Source: Phenylobacterium zucineum HLK1 (GTDB lineage Bacteria > Pseudomonadota > Alphaproteobacteria > Caulobacterales > Caulobacteraceae). From it: a stretch of DNA of 64,000 bases. Both the position numbers and the translations under genes were made by a program. The stretch is taken from assembly GCF_000017265.1 (NCBI RefSeq), contig NC_011144.1, positions 3,388,001 through 3,452,000 on the forward strand, written 5' to 3'. Below, one piece after another: positions 35,470-44,308 of this stretch (position 1 is its first letter; the number at the start of each line of letters is the position of its first letter). Below the pieces are notes generated by a model. The model was not told the origin of the DNA. It ran no database searches and worked only from the letters and a program-made list of their open reading frames with translations.

Positions 35470-36879
35470 ATGTCTGCCAAGCTGTTCGTTGGCCCGCAGG
35501 TGCGCAGCCTCCGCCAGGAGCAGGGGCTGAAGCTGCAGGCCTGCGCCGCGCGGCTGGGCATCTCGGTCAGCTACCTGTCCCAGATCGAGGCCAACCAGCG
35601 GCCGGTCACCTCGCGGGTGCTGGCGTCCATCGCCGAGGTGTTCGGCGTCGCGCCCGAGGTGTTCGAGGCCCGCGAGGACGAGCGGCTGATCGCCGACCTT
35701 CGCGAAGCCGTGGCGGAATCGGCCCATCCCGGCGCGCCGGTCGGCCTGTCCGAGATCCGCCGCGTGGCTCTGCAGGCCCCCGCCTTCGCGCGCCGGTTCC
35801 TCGACCTGCACCGGGCCAACCAGCGCCTGACCGAGCGGCTGAACCTGACCGAGGAGGCGGTCGCGCTGGACGAGGCCACCGCCGCCAGTTCGCTGCTGCC
35901 CTACGAGGAGGTGCGCGAGTTCTTCCACGACCTCGACAACTACGTCGACCGGCTGGACCGCGCGACCGAGGATCTGGCCGAGGCCATCGGCCTGGCCGAC
36001 GGCGAGGCGCCGGACGAGCGGATCGTCGGCTGGCTGAAGGCGCGGCAGGGCGTGACGGTGGTGCGCGGCGCGCCCGGCGAGGTGATGCGGCGGTACGATC
36101 CCGAGACCCGCACGCTCTGGGTCAATCCGCGCCAGCCGCCCGAGACCCAGACCTTCCAGCTGGCCTACCACCTCGCCGCCGCCGACCTCTCGGCAGTGAT
36201 CGAGGCCGAGCTTGCCCGGGCCCGCTTCCGCACGGCCGAGGCGGTGGACGTGTGCCGGGTCGGCCTCGGCAACTACGCCGCCGGCGCCCTCCTGATGCCC
36301 TACCGGCGCTTCCACACCGCCGCGCGCGCGCTGCGCCACGACGTAGAGGCCCTGGGCCTGGCCTTCCACACCAGCCTCGAGCAGGTCTGCCACCGGCTGT
36401 CGAACCTGCAGCGGCCGGGCCTGCGGGGCGTGCCGATCTTCTTCGTGCGGATGGATTACGCCGGCAACATCACCAAGCGCCACTCGGCGACCCGGCTGCG
36501 CTTCGCCCGCTTCGGCGGGGCCTGTCCGCTATGGAACGTCCACCAGGCCGTGGGCGCGCCGGACCGCTTCCTAGTGCAGGTGGCCGAGATGCCGGACGGG
36601 GCGCGCTACCTCTCGGTCGCCCGCAGCGTGGCCAAGCCGTCGGGCAGCTACCTGGAGCCCGACCGGCACTTCGTCCTGGGCTTCGGCTGCGAGATCGCCC
36701 ACGCCGACCAACTCGTCTATTCCGCCGGCGTGGACCTGGCCGGCCCGGCGGCCCGGATCGGCGTGAGCTGCCGGATCTGCGAGCGCAACGACTGCCCGCA
36801 GCGGGCCTTCCCGCCCGTCGACCGGCCCTTGCGCGTGCCGCCGCACGAGCGGCGCACGGTGCCCTTCCGCCTGGACTAG
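35470..36879 (+). CDS. short-chain fatty acyl regulator family protein (XRE + IrrE-like + DUF2083)
   Basis: A 469-residue regulator of the RamB/ScfR group. It has an XRE HTH at about residues 8-62 (VRSLRQEQGLKLQACAARLG, SVSYLSQIEANQRPVTSRVL), an IrrE-like central domain around residues 190-300, and DUF2083 at the C-terminus with SCRICERNDCPQRAFPP carrying a Cys cluster. Members sense acyl-CoA status and control acetate/propionate or glyoxylate-shunt genes. The following crotonase gene fits an acyl-CoA role. No metallopeptidase His-Glu-x-x-His motif is obvious, so proteolysis is not expected. Confidence 0.88.
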   Translation: MSAKLFVGPQVRSLRQEQGLKLQACAARLGISVSYLSQIEANQRPVTSRVLASIAEVFGVAPEVFEAREDERLIADLREAVAESAHPGAPVGLSEIRRVALQAPAFARRFLDLHRANQRLTERLNLTEEAVALDEATAASSLLPYEEVREFFHDLDNYVDRLDRATEDLAEAIGLADGEAPDERIVGWLKARQGVTVVRGAPGEVMRRYDPETRTLWVNPRQPPETQTFQLAYHLAAADLSAVIEAELARARFRTAEAVDVCRVGLGNYAAGALLMPYRRFHTAARALRHDVEALGLAFHTSLEQVCHRLSNLQRPGLRGVPIFFVRMDYAGNITKRHSATRLRFARFGGACPLWNVHQAVGAPDRFLVQVAEMPDGARYLSVARSVAKPSGSYLEPDRHFVLGFGCEIAHADQLVYSAGVDLAGPAARIGVSCRICERNDCPQRAFPPVDRPLRVPPHERRTVPFRLD

Positions 36880-36957
36880 CCGCTCCCGCCGCCCCTGTTG
36901 CCTGCCGTCTCGTCAAGCGCGCGTAATCGCCGGAACGACCGACGAAGGGAGGCGACG

Positions 36958-37848
36958 ATGGCGGCGAAGGCTTACGAGACCCTGCTCTGGGAAACCGACG
37001 GCCCGGTGCTGACGATCACCCTGAACCGGCCCGACAAGCTGAACGCCTACACCGGCCAGATGGGCGCCGAACTGGCCGACGCCTTCCGCCGCGCCGACGA
37101 GGACGACGGCGTCCGGGTCGTGATCGTGACCGGCGCCGGCCGCGGCTTCTGCGCCGGCGCGGACATCTCGTCGGGCGCCGGCGCCTTTGACACGAGCACC
37201 GCAGGGTCGGTGGCCTTCTCCGCCCCCGGCAAGCCGCGCGAGGAGGGCGGCGGGTTCGTGGGGGCCATCTTCGCCTGCCGCAAGCCGTCGATCGCGGCGG
37301 TGAACGGCGCCGCCGTCGGCGTCGGCGCGACCCTGACGCTGCCGATGGACATCCGCATCGCCGCCACGGACGCCCGTTTCGGCTTCGTGTTCGCCCGGCG
37401 CGGCCTGGTGCCCGAGGCGGGCAGCGCCTGGTTCCTGCCCAGGCTGGTCGGCCTGCCGCAGTCGCTGCGCTGGTGCCTGTCGGGCCGGCTTATTCCAGCC
37501 GAGGAGGCGCTGGCCGGCGGCCTCGTCAGCGAGGTGGTCGAACCCGAGGCGCTGCTGGCCAGGGCCCGCGAGATCGCGCTGGAGATCGCCGAGAACACCG
37601 CCCCGGTGTCGGTCGCCCTGACCCGCCAGATGCTGTGGAAGTACGCCGCCGCCCCTGATCCCTGGGAGCTGCTGAAGCTGGACGGGCCGCTGTCGATGGA
37701 GCTGGGCGCCGGGCCCGACGTCAAGGAAGGCGTCGCCGCCTTCCTGGAGAAGCGCCAGCCGGTCTTCCCCGGCAAGGTGTCGAAGGACATCCCGGCGCGG
37801 GCGGCGGAGCTGGTCCCCGCCGCCGCGCGCCGGAACGCCGCCTCCTAG
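36958..37848 (+). CDS. enoyl-CoA hydratase/crotonase family protein
   Basis: A 296-residue crotonase. LTITLNRPDKLNAY and VVIVTGAGRGFCAGADI provide the CoA pocket and first oxyanion loop. NGAAVGVGATLTLPMDIRIA gives the second loop, and PEAGSAWFLPRLVG holds the catalytic Glu region. The ATG at 36958 has GGGAGG 7-12 nt upstream. It hydrates 2-enoyl-CoA or a related thioester; substrate unknown. It ends in a 4-nt CTAG overlap with the TonB receptor gene. Confidence 0.9.
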   Translation: MAAKAYETLLWETDGPVLTITLNRPDKLNAYTGQMGAELADAFRRADEDDGVRVVIVTGAGRGFCAGADISSGAGAFDTSTAGSVAFSAPGKPREEGGGFVGAIFACRKPSIAAVNGAAVGVGATLTLPMDIRIAATDARFGFVFARRGLVPEAGSAWFLPRLVGLPQSLRWCLSGRLIPAEEALAGGLVSEVVEPEALLARAREIALEIAENTAPVSVALTRQMLWKYAAAPDPWELLKLDGPLSMELGAGPDVKEGVAAFLEKRQPVFPGKVSKDIPARAAELVPAAARRNAAS

Positions 37849-40151
37849 AACGACTGGCCGAACCGCACGCCGATGATCCGTGGCCGGATCGGCGTCACCC
37901 AGACGCGGGAGCAGACCACGCAGGCGACCGCGCGGTCGAGCTGGCCGTTCTCGTCGAACAGGTTCTTGGCGAAGGCCTCCACGCGCCACGAGCCGTTGGT
38001 GAGGCCCGCGGTCATGTCGAAGGTGGTGTACTCGGGCATCTTGCCGACGAGGGCCCGGTCGGCGCTCCGCAGCTCGGAATAGGCCGAGCCCGAATAGACG
38101 ACCGAACCCTGGACGTGGGCGTCGTAGCCCCCCATCGCCCACTCGTAGCGGACGTTCAGGTTGCCCTTGAACTTCGGCGTCACCGGCAGGGACTGGCCCT
38201 TGGGCGCCAGGATGGGCCCCGCGGGATCGGCCCGGTAGTCCTGGGCCAGCTCGGCGTCGATCAGGCTGGCTGCGCCGTTGACCGTCAGCCCTTCGGCCAG
38301 CACCCACGAGACGTCGGTCTCGATCCCCTTCATCTTGGCCTTGCCGCCGTTGGCGATGATGGTCAGGCCGTTCTGCCCCAGGAACGAGAACTGGTAGTCG
38401 TTCCACTTCTCCTTGAAGATCGCGCCGTTCCACCGCAGCCGGTTGTCGAGCCAGGTGGTCTTCCAGCCGAACTCCAGGTTCTTCAGGTAGTCGGGCTCGT
38501 AGGGATCGCCGCCCCGCCGGTTGACCCCGCCGGGACGATAGCCGGTGGAATAGGTCAGATAGACCATCCGGTTGTCGTCGAAGTCGTAGGTCGCGTTCAG
38601 GCGGTAGGTGTCGCCCTTGTCCTCGGTGAGCTGCAGCAGGTTGGTGCAGGGGCTGCCCTCGACGATCTCGGGGCCGAAGCAGGCCGCCTCGCCGGTGCGT
38701 GAGCTGTAGCCCGAGCCGTAGCCGAAGAAGCCCTCCAGCCCGTTGCGGGCCTTGAAGAAGCGGATGCCGCCGTTGATCGTCAGCTTGTCCGTCACGTCGA
38801 TGCCGAGGTCCGCGAACGCGGCCAGATCGCGATCGACCCGCAACTGCTTCGTCAGCCAGATGGTGTCGGGCCAGCCGGTCACCTCGACGCCCGAGGCCAG
38901 GTTGTCGATCTTGTAGCGCTGCTGAATGTTGTGGGTCTGCTTCTGGTAGAAGAGGCCCATGGTCACCCGCAGGCGCTCGTCCGCCGGCGTGCTCACCCGG
39001 AACTCGTGGGACTGCTTGGTGAAGTAGTCCTTGCCCTGGATGTACTGGCTGATGTCGTTCGGATTGCCGGCGTCGTCCGTCCAGTAGGCGCCGTACCCGT
39101 AGAGGGTGTCGTAGAAGTAGGCGTAGTCCGAATAGTCGGACTCGCTGTCGATCCAGCGCCGCATGTAGGCCCCGGCGTAGACGAGATCGAGGTTGGAGGC
39201 CGTCCCCTCGATGGTCATGGCCGCCTGGAACCACTTGTCGTCCGAGCGGTCGGGCCGGAAGCGGGCGGTGTCGAGCCGGCCGCGGCCGGGATCGTAGAAG
39301 AACGCGCCGTCGGCCTCGGTCCGCTGTCCCTGGATGGCCGGCGTGATCGACCAGTTCTCGTCCAGGTCGATGCGCAGCGCCGCACGGGCGCCGTAGGTGT
39401 CGACCTCGTTGAAGTCGTCGTCGGCGAGGTCGGCGTTGTCGATGGTCACCGGCCCCGTCGGATAGGTGAGGGTCGCCGCCTCGTTGTCGATGTAGCCGGC
39501 GTCGTGGATCGCCCAGCCGACCAGGCGGACGGCGGCCTGATCGCCCAGCGGCTGGTTCACGAAGCCTTCGGCGCCATAGCCGATACCGCCGTGGCTGACG
39601 CTGTTGACCTCGAGGTCGTAGCCGGCCGCGAAGCCCGCGGGCGAGGGCTTGTTGGTGATGATCCGGATCGTGCCCGCCTGAGAGCTCGCGCCGTAGAGCG
39701 TGCCCTGCGGGCCGGCCAGAACCTCGACCCGCTCGATGTCGTAGACGTGGATGTCCAGCGGCCCGGTGATAGTCGTCACCGGCTGCTCGTCCAGATAGAC
39801 CGCCACGCTGGGCAGCGGCCCGGAGTGGTTGCTGTTCTCGCCCGAGGCGACGCCGCGCATGTAGATGGTCGTGAAGCCGGGCGCGCCCGACTGGATGGTC
39901 ACGTTCGGCAGGAATTTCACGTAATCCGCCATGTCCGAGACCTGCAGCTGGTCCAGCCGCTCGGTCCCCAGCGCCTGCACGCTGATCGGCACGTCCTGCA
40001 GGTTCTCGCTGCGCTTCTGGGCGGTGATCACCACCTCTTCCAGCGTCGGGCCGCCGGTCTGCGCGGCGGCAGGCGCCGCGACGGCCGTCAGCATGGTCGT
40101 CGCGAGCAGGCCCATCGACCAGCGCGACACGTTTCGTCCACTCACCTTCAT
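37845..40151 (-). CDS. TonB-dependent outer-membrane receptor
   Basis: A 768-residue receptor. Signal peptide ends near AAPAAAQ; the TonB box region is EEVVITAQKRSENLQDVPISV. The plug domain (to about residue 170) has YMRGVASGENSNHSGPLPSVAVYLDEQ and ERVEVLAGPQGTLYGASSQAGTIRI divided into its two conserved parts. The barrel ends with GVRFGQSF and a terminal aromatic, as required for insertion. The plug style is that of siderophore/carbohydrate receptors common in Caulobacterales and sphingomonads. It lies 30 nt downstream of the TPR-sulfotransferase gene and is probably in its operon. The ligand is unknown. Confidence 0.92.
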   Translation of the reverse strand: MKVSGRNVSRWSMGLLATTMLTAVAAPAAAQTGGPTLEEVVITAQKRSENLQDVPISVQALGTERLDQLQVSDMADYVKFLPNVTIQSGAPGFTTIYMRGVASGENSNHSGPLPSVAVYLDEQPVTTITGPLDIHVYDIERVEVLAGPQGTLYGASSQAGTIRIITNKPSPAGFAAGYDLEVNSVSHGGIGYGAEGFVNQPLGDQAAVRLVGWAIHDAGYIDNEAATLTYPTGPVTIDNADLADDDFNEVDTYGARAALRIDLDENWSITPAIQGQRTEADGAFFYDPGRGRLDTARFRPDRSDDKWFQAAMTIEGTASNLDLVYAGAYMRRWIDSESDYSDYAYFYDTLYGYGAYWTDDAGNPNDISQYIQGKDYFTKQSHEFRVSTPADERLRVTMGLFYQKQTHNIQQRYKIDNLASGVEVTGWPDTIWLTKQLRVDRDLAAFADLGIDVTDKLTINGGIRFFKARNGLEGFFGYGSGYSSRTGEAACFGPEIVEGSPCTNLLQLTEDKGDTYRLNATYDFDDNRMVYLTYSTGYRPGGVNRRGGDPYEPDYLKNLEFGWKTTWLDNRLRWNGAIFKEKWNDYQFSFLGQNGLTIIANGGKAKMKGIETDVSWVLAEGLTVNGAASLIDAELAQDYRADPAGPILAPKGQSLPVTPKFKGNLNVRYEWAMGGYDAHVQGSVVYSGSAYSELRSADRALVGKMPEYTTFDMTAGLTNGSWRVEAFAKNLFDENGQLDRAVACVVCSRVWVTPIRPRIIGVRFGQSF

Positions 40152-40181
40152 CCAAGCCCCCTCGTTCGGCAGGTGGCGGCG

Positions 40182-42014
40182 TCAGTACTCAGGCGCCTCC
40201 GGGTACGCGTTCAACACAGGTCCCAGCGCGGCCTTCAGCGGGCCGAGCCAGATATCGTAGTTACGCCAGTGGTCGGCGGCGTCGGTAAAGATCGGCTTAC
40301 GGACCTGTTCCGAGCTCGCCGTCCGCACCGCCCGCTCGTTTTCGTAGAACCGCAGGCAGGCCTCCTCGAAGGGAAGACCGCAGTAGTCGAGCAGCCGGCG
40401 CGTTTCCGCCTCGGGATCGGTCACCATCTGCTCGTAGATCACGCGATGGACCCGGCCGGGCAGCACGACGTCGAAGTGGGCCATCAGCTCCACGTAGTCG
40501 GCGTAGTAGCGGCCGATGTCCGTCAGGTCGTAGGTGAAGCCCTGGCCGCGGGCGAAGTGCTGCTTGAAGCCCGAGAACCCGCAACCCAGCGGGTGGCGGC
40601 GGGCGTCCACGATCTTCGCGTTCGGCAGGGCCAGGCAGATCAGCCCCAGGTGCGCCCAGTTGTTGGGCATCTTGTCGATGAAGAACGGCCGCCCCAGCTT
40701 CCGGTGCACCTTAGCCCGCGCCAGGTACTCCTCGCCGAGCGCCTTCAGATCGGCGGGCGACAGCTCGGCCAGCACGTCGGGATAGCGGCCGGCCGAGGAC
40801 CGCTTCGCCAGCCCGCCCAGCCGCTTGGCCATGGCGATGATGTCGGGCAGCTCCTGGGTGCCCTCCACCTGGCTGTGGCTGGAGAGGATCTGCTCGACCA
40901 GCGTCGAGCCCGAGCGCGGCAGGCCCACGATGAAGATCGGATCCGGCGCGGGACAGCCCTGCCCTGCCCGTTCGGCGAAGAACGCCGGCGTGAACAGCGC
41001 CTTCGAGCGCTTCACGTGCAGGCTGGTCTCGTCGGCCTCGTAGCCGAGGTCGCGGCGGCGCAGGGCGTTGCCCTGTTCGTAATGGCGGAAGGACGCCTCC
41101 CAGCGGCCCTCGTCCTCCAGGGCCTTGCCGAGCGCGAAGTGCAGGTGGAAGCGGTCCTCGTCTCCGATGTCGGTCCGGGCGAGCTCAGCCTCCATGGCGG
41201 CGATGTCCTCCCTCGAGAACGTCACCGTCTTCAGGTTCGCCAGGCTCCACCACGCCTCGCCCAGCTGCGGCGCCAGCGCCAGGCTCCTGCGGTAGGCCTC
41301 GATCGCGTCGGCCTGCCGGCCGACCGTCTTCAGCGCGTGGCCGTAGCTCATCCAGGTCTTGGGATGGCGCGCGTGGGTGCGCAGCACCCTGGCGTAGAGC
41401 TCGATCGCCCCCTCGTACTCGCCGATCCGGCCGAGGGCCGCGGCCTTGAGGTTCAGGTAGGCGGGATTGTCCGCCTCGCCCGCCAGGAGCAGGTCCAGCT
41501 GTCCGATCGCCTCGACGGGCTTGTTGTTGCGGTAGAGCACCGTCGCATAGTTGTGCCGGGCGGCGGTGAAGCCGGGCGCCAGCTCGAGGCAGCGCGCCAG
41601 CAGCTTCTCGGCGTCGTCGTAGCGGCCGAGGCGCATGCCGGTCTCGGCCAGCATCCGGATGGCGGCCACGTCGGTCGGCCGGGCCTTCAGCACGCCGCGC
41701 AGGATCTGTTCGGCCGCGGCCAGCCGGTTCTCGGAAAGGGCGGTCGCCGCGACGACCAGCTCGGGATCGTTCACCGAGGCCTTGACCGAGCGGAGATAGG
41801 CCGCCTCCGCGCCCGCAACGTCGCCCTGCCGGCGAAGCGCCGCCCCCAGCAGGCGCAGCGCCTGCGGATGCTCGGGGGCCGCCTTGAGGATCTCCCGCGC
41901 CTGTTCCTCGGCCAGACGCGCGTCCTGGGCGAGCAGGCGCGCGGCGTGCGCAAGGGCGACCTCGAGCGTCCCAACAGGAGCCGTCCCAACCGGGTCTGCG
42001 GTCGCGCTGCCCAA
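40182..42014 (-). CDS. TPR-repeat sulfotransferase
   Basis: A 610-residue fusion. Residues 1-330 are about seven tetratricopeptide-like repeats (for example ARHNYATVLYRNNKPVEAIG). The C-terminal half is a PAPS-dependent sulfotransferase: the 5'-phosphosulfate loop is IFIVGLPRSGSTLVEQILSS, with PFFIDKMPNNWAHLGLICLA and KIVDARRHPLGCGFSGFKQH further on. TTG at 42014 is used, with GGAGGGGG just before it, because no ATG or GTG is in frame near. Such proteins transfer sulfate to protein or glycan acceptors; the acceptor is unknown. The downstream TonB receptor suggests a linked job at the outer membrane (inference). Confidence 0.88.
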   Translation of the reverse strand: MGSATADPVGTAPVGTLEVALAHAARLLAQDARLAEEQAREILKAAPEHPQALRLLGAALRRQGDVAGAEAAYLRSVKASVNDPELVVAATALSENRLAAAEQILRGVLKARPTDVAAIRMLAETGMRLGRYDDAEKLLARCLELAPGFTAARHNYATVLYRNNKPVEAIGQLDLLLAGEADNPAYLNLKAAALGRIGEYEGAIELYARVLRTHARHPKTWMSYGHALKTVGRQADAIEAYRRSLALAPQLGEAWWSLANLKTVTFSREDIAAMEAELARTDIGDEDRFHLHFALGKALEDEGRWEASFRHYEQGNALRRRDLGYEADETSLHVKRSKALFTPAFFAERAGQGCPAPDPIFIVGLPRSGSTLVEQILSSHSQVEGTQELPDIIAMAKRLGGLAKRSSAGRYPDVLAELSPADLKALGEEYLARAKVHRKLGRPFFIDKMPNNWAHLGLICLALPNAKIVDARRHPLGCGFSGFKQHFARGQGFTYDLTDIGRYYADYVELMAHFDVVLPGRVHRVIYEQMVTDPEAETRRLLDYCGLPFEEACLRFYENERAVRTASSEQVRKPIFTDAADHWRNYDIWLGPLKAALGPVLNAYPEAPEY

Positions 42015-42025
42015 GCCCCCTCCAT

Positions 42026-42038
42026 CGAACAGTGTTCG
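42026..42038. promoter_or_regulatory. inverted repeat CGAAC-N3-GTTCG
   Basis: CGAACAGTGTTCG is a perfect inverted repeat with 5-bp arms. It lies 12 bp upstream of the TTG start of the TPR-sulfotransferase, inside the 56-nt gap after the dipeptide epimerase stop. Possible operator or short hairpin near the ribosome-binding site. Confidence 0.35.
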
Positions 42039-42070
42039 GATGAAGCGGCTGATGCGCTGACACTGTCAAT

Positions 42071-43048
42071 CTATGGCCGGGCGCCCGGCTCGCCCCAGAA
42101 GCCCACCTGTGGCGGAAGAACCACGCCGCGCTCGAAGCGGCAGCCGCCCGGGCGGTCCTCGGCCAGCCACCACGGCCCGTCCAGATCGACGAAGTCGGCG
42201 TCGGCCGCCAGCAGCAGGGCCGGCGCGATGGCGAGGGAGCTGGCCACCATGCAGCCGACCATCACCTTCAGGCCCACCCCCCTTGCCTGCTGCATCATCG
42301 CCGACGCCTCGGTAAGGCCGCCGGCCTTGTCGAGCTTGATGTTGACGGCCCGGTAGCGTTCGGCCGCGGCGGGCAGGTCGGCGCAGGTGTGCACGCTCTC
42401 GTCGGCGCAGATCGGGACCGGATAGTCCAGGCCGGCGAGCGCGGCGTCCTCGGCCGCCGGCAGCGGCTGCTCGACAAGCACCACGCGATGGCGGGCGATC
42501 GGCTCGGCCATCGCCTCCAGCAGCGGCCGGCTCCAGCCTTCGTTCGGATCGACGATCAGGTCGGCGCCCGGCGCCGCCTCGGACACGGCGGCGAGGCGCT
42601 CGGCGGAGCCCTGCGCCCCCAGCTTGACCTTCAGGAGCGGCGCATCGGCCGCGGCCCGGGCCGCCGCGGCCATGTCCTCGGGAGAGTCCAGGCTGATGGT
42701 CACCGCCGAGGCGACGGGCTTCGGCGCCGGCCGGCCCAGCCGTTCGGCGACCGGACGGCCCTCCAGCCGCGCCCGGAGGTCCCAGGCGGCGCAGTCGACC
42801 GCATTTCGGGCCGCCCCCGGCGGCAGGGTGGCCAGCAGGTCTTCCGGACTGCGCCCCCAGAGCTGGGCCATCACCGAGGCGACGGTCTCGCCGTAGCGGG
42901 CGTAGGGGACGCACTCGCCCAGGCCGACCTGACCGTCCTGATGGAGCTCGACCACCACGACCTCGGCATGGGTCTTCACCCCGCGCGAGATGCGGAAAGG
43001 CGCGCGCAGGCGCAGGCGTTCGGGCCGGAGGCGGAGGTCGGGACCCAT
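42071..43048 (-). CDS. dipeptide epimerase (enolase superfamily)
   Basis: A 325-residue barrel of the L-Ala-D/L-Glu epimerase type, epimerising peptidoglycan-derived dipeptides for recycling. Metal and base residues are visible: KVKLG (second Lys of K-x-K), DPNEGW (Asp), VEQPLP (Glu), CADESVH (Asp) and NIKLDKAGG (catalytic Lys on the opposite side). ATG at 43048 has GAGAAGAGG a few bases upstream; the ATG at 43069 has none. Substrate specificity (Ala-Glu or another dipeptide) is not settled by sequence alone. Confidence 0.9.
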   Translation of the reverse strand: MGPDLRLRPERLRLRAPFRISRGVKTHAEVVVVELHQDGQVGLGECVPYARYGETVASVMAQLWGRSPEDLLATLPPGAARNAVDCAAWDLRARLEGRPVAERLGRPAPKPVASAVTISLDSPEDMAAAARAAADAPLLKVKLGAQGSAERLAAVSEAAPGADLIVDPNEGWSRPLLEAMAEPIARHRVVLVEQPLPAAEDAALAGLDYPVPICADESVHTCADLPAAAERYRAVNIKLDKAGGLTEASAMMQQARGVGLKVMVGCMVASSLAIAPALLLAADADFVDLDGPWWLAEDRPGGCRFERGVVLPPQVGFWGEPGARP

Positions 43049-43092
43049 CAGGCCCCTCTTCTCCTGCATTGCAGGGCGGGCGTCGACAGGCC

Positions 43093-43182
43093 TCATGCGA
43101 GGCGGAAGAAGACGACGAGGACCACGGCCCCCAGCACGGCGAGCAGCGCGGCGGCGGCCCGCCGCAGGGCGCGCCTCGTCAC
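43093..43182 (-). CDS. possible 29-residue single-helix membrane peptide
   Basis: GTG at 43182 overlaps the mechanosensitive channel stop (GTGA). It encodes MTRRALRRAAAALLAVLGAV and VLVVFFRLA, then TGA: a basic start followed by one hydrophobic helix. It lies between the channel and dipeptide epimerase genes on the same strand, with 44 nt to the latter. Small single-helix partners are plausible but the peptide may be chance in a GC-rich context. Confidence 0.4.
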   Translation of the reverse strand: MTRRALRRAAAALLAVLGAVVLVVFFRLA

Positions 43183-44228
43183 CCCGGGCCGTCCCGGCGG
43201 CCGCCGGGGGCCGTCCCCTCAGGGTCCGAGAAGATGGGGGCGTTGTCGTCCTGCGGCCCGGCGAACGGCCGCGCCAGGTCCTCGGCGGCGTCATTGACGC
43301 TGGGCGGATGCGGCTCGGCCGCAGGCTCGGGCGCCGCCTCTTCCAGGCCCAGCGCCTTGCGGGCGGCCTCGCCCTCGCGCCCGAACAGGCTGCGCAGGCG
43401 CACGTCGAGCTGCGGGAACGGGACCTCGACGCCGGCGCCTTCGAGCGCCTCGGCGATGGCCCAGGTGTAGGCGGCATGCACCGATCCCGGCCGTTTCACC
43501 GCCTCGAGGCTTGGCCAGACGACCAGCTCGAAGTTCAGTCCGGACTCGCCGAACCCCACCAGCCAGACCTGGCTCTTCTGCGTCTCGGTTTCCGGAAGGG
43601 TGAAGGGCACCGTCCGGGCGGCGCTCAGCACCACGTCCCGCACCGTCTCGCGATCGCAGCCGTAGCCGACTTGGAAGGGGATGTGGATGCGCCGGGTCCC
43701 CCCGTGCAGGGTCCAGTTGACCACCGGCCCCTCGATGAACTTCGAATTGGGGATGACGAGGTCGATGTTGTCGTTGGTGCGGATGCGCACCGCCCGCGGC
43801 CCGACCTCCTGGACCACGCCGCGCTTGCCGTCCTCCAGTTCGACGAAGTCCCCGACGCTCAGCGCGCGGTCGAAGATCAGCACCAGGCCCGAGACGAACT
43901 CCTTCACCACGCCCTGCAGGCCCAGGCCGACGCCGACGCCCACGGCGCCGGCGAACACGGCGAGCGAGGACAGGTTGAGGCCGACGGTGGACAGCCCGAT
44001 CACCACGGCGATGATGACCATCCCGTAGGTGACCAGCTTCTCGACGATATAGAGGGCGCCGACGCCGTGGCGCGCCCGCCGGCGCAGCCGCCGGATCCCG
44101 CCGCCCGCCAGCCGGGCCGCGACGAAGCCCAGGACGATGACCGCGATCCCGGCGACGACCCCGCCCAGGGTGACCGGCGTGCGGCCGATGGCGAAGAGCA
44201 CGACGCCCTGCAGCTCGTCGAAGTCCAT
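43179..44228 (-). CDS. MscS-family small mechanosensitive channel
   Basis: A 349-residue channel. Three helices lie in the first 115 residues: TLGGVVAGIAVIVLGFVAA, VTYGMVIIAVVIGLSTVGL, and the pore helix VFAGAVGVGVGLGLQGVVKEFVSGLVL, read in two halves. The beta domain starts at DRALSVGDFVELEDGKRG and VRIRTNDNIDLVIPNSKFIE. ATG 44228 begins at the usual distance from helix 1; an in-frame start at 44291 adds an unconserved stretch. It opens under hypo-osmotic tension. The C-terminal tail after about residue 300 is acidic and Pro-rich. Confidence 0.9.
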   Translation of the reverse strand: MDFDELQGVVLFAIGRTPVTLGGVVAGIAVIVLGFVAARLAGGGIRRLRRRARHGVGALYIVEKLVTYGMVIIAVVIGLSTVGLNLSSLAVFAGAVGVGVGLGLQGVVKEFVSGLVLIFDRALSVGDFVELEDGKRGVVQEVGPRAVRIRTNDNIDLVIPNSKFIEGPVVNWTLHGGTRRIHIPFQVGYGCDRETVRDVVLSAARTVPFTLPETETQKSQVWLVGFGESGLNFELVVWPSLEAVKRPGSVHAAYTWAIAEALEGAGVEVPFPQLDVRLRSLFGREGEAARKALGLEEAAPEPAAEPHPPSVNDAAEDLARPFAGPQDDNAPIFSDPEGTAPGGRRDGPG

Positions 44229-44308
44229 GCCGGGCGAACGCCTTGGCCGTGGCGGCGTTCCGATCCCTGCGCGCTTGACGCCCGGCGGCATCGGAGGATG
44301 CTTGCGGC

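Noticed and set aside
36913..40155. 1080-codon minus-strand open frame covering the crotonase and TonB receptor genes
   Set aside because: The receptor and crotonase are clearly read in other frames; this frame is Arg/Gly-rich shadow sequence.
38931..42356. 1141-codon open frame on the plus strand
   Set aside because: Antisense to the TonB receptor and TPR-sulfotransferase genes, with composition typical of an antisense reading frame.
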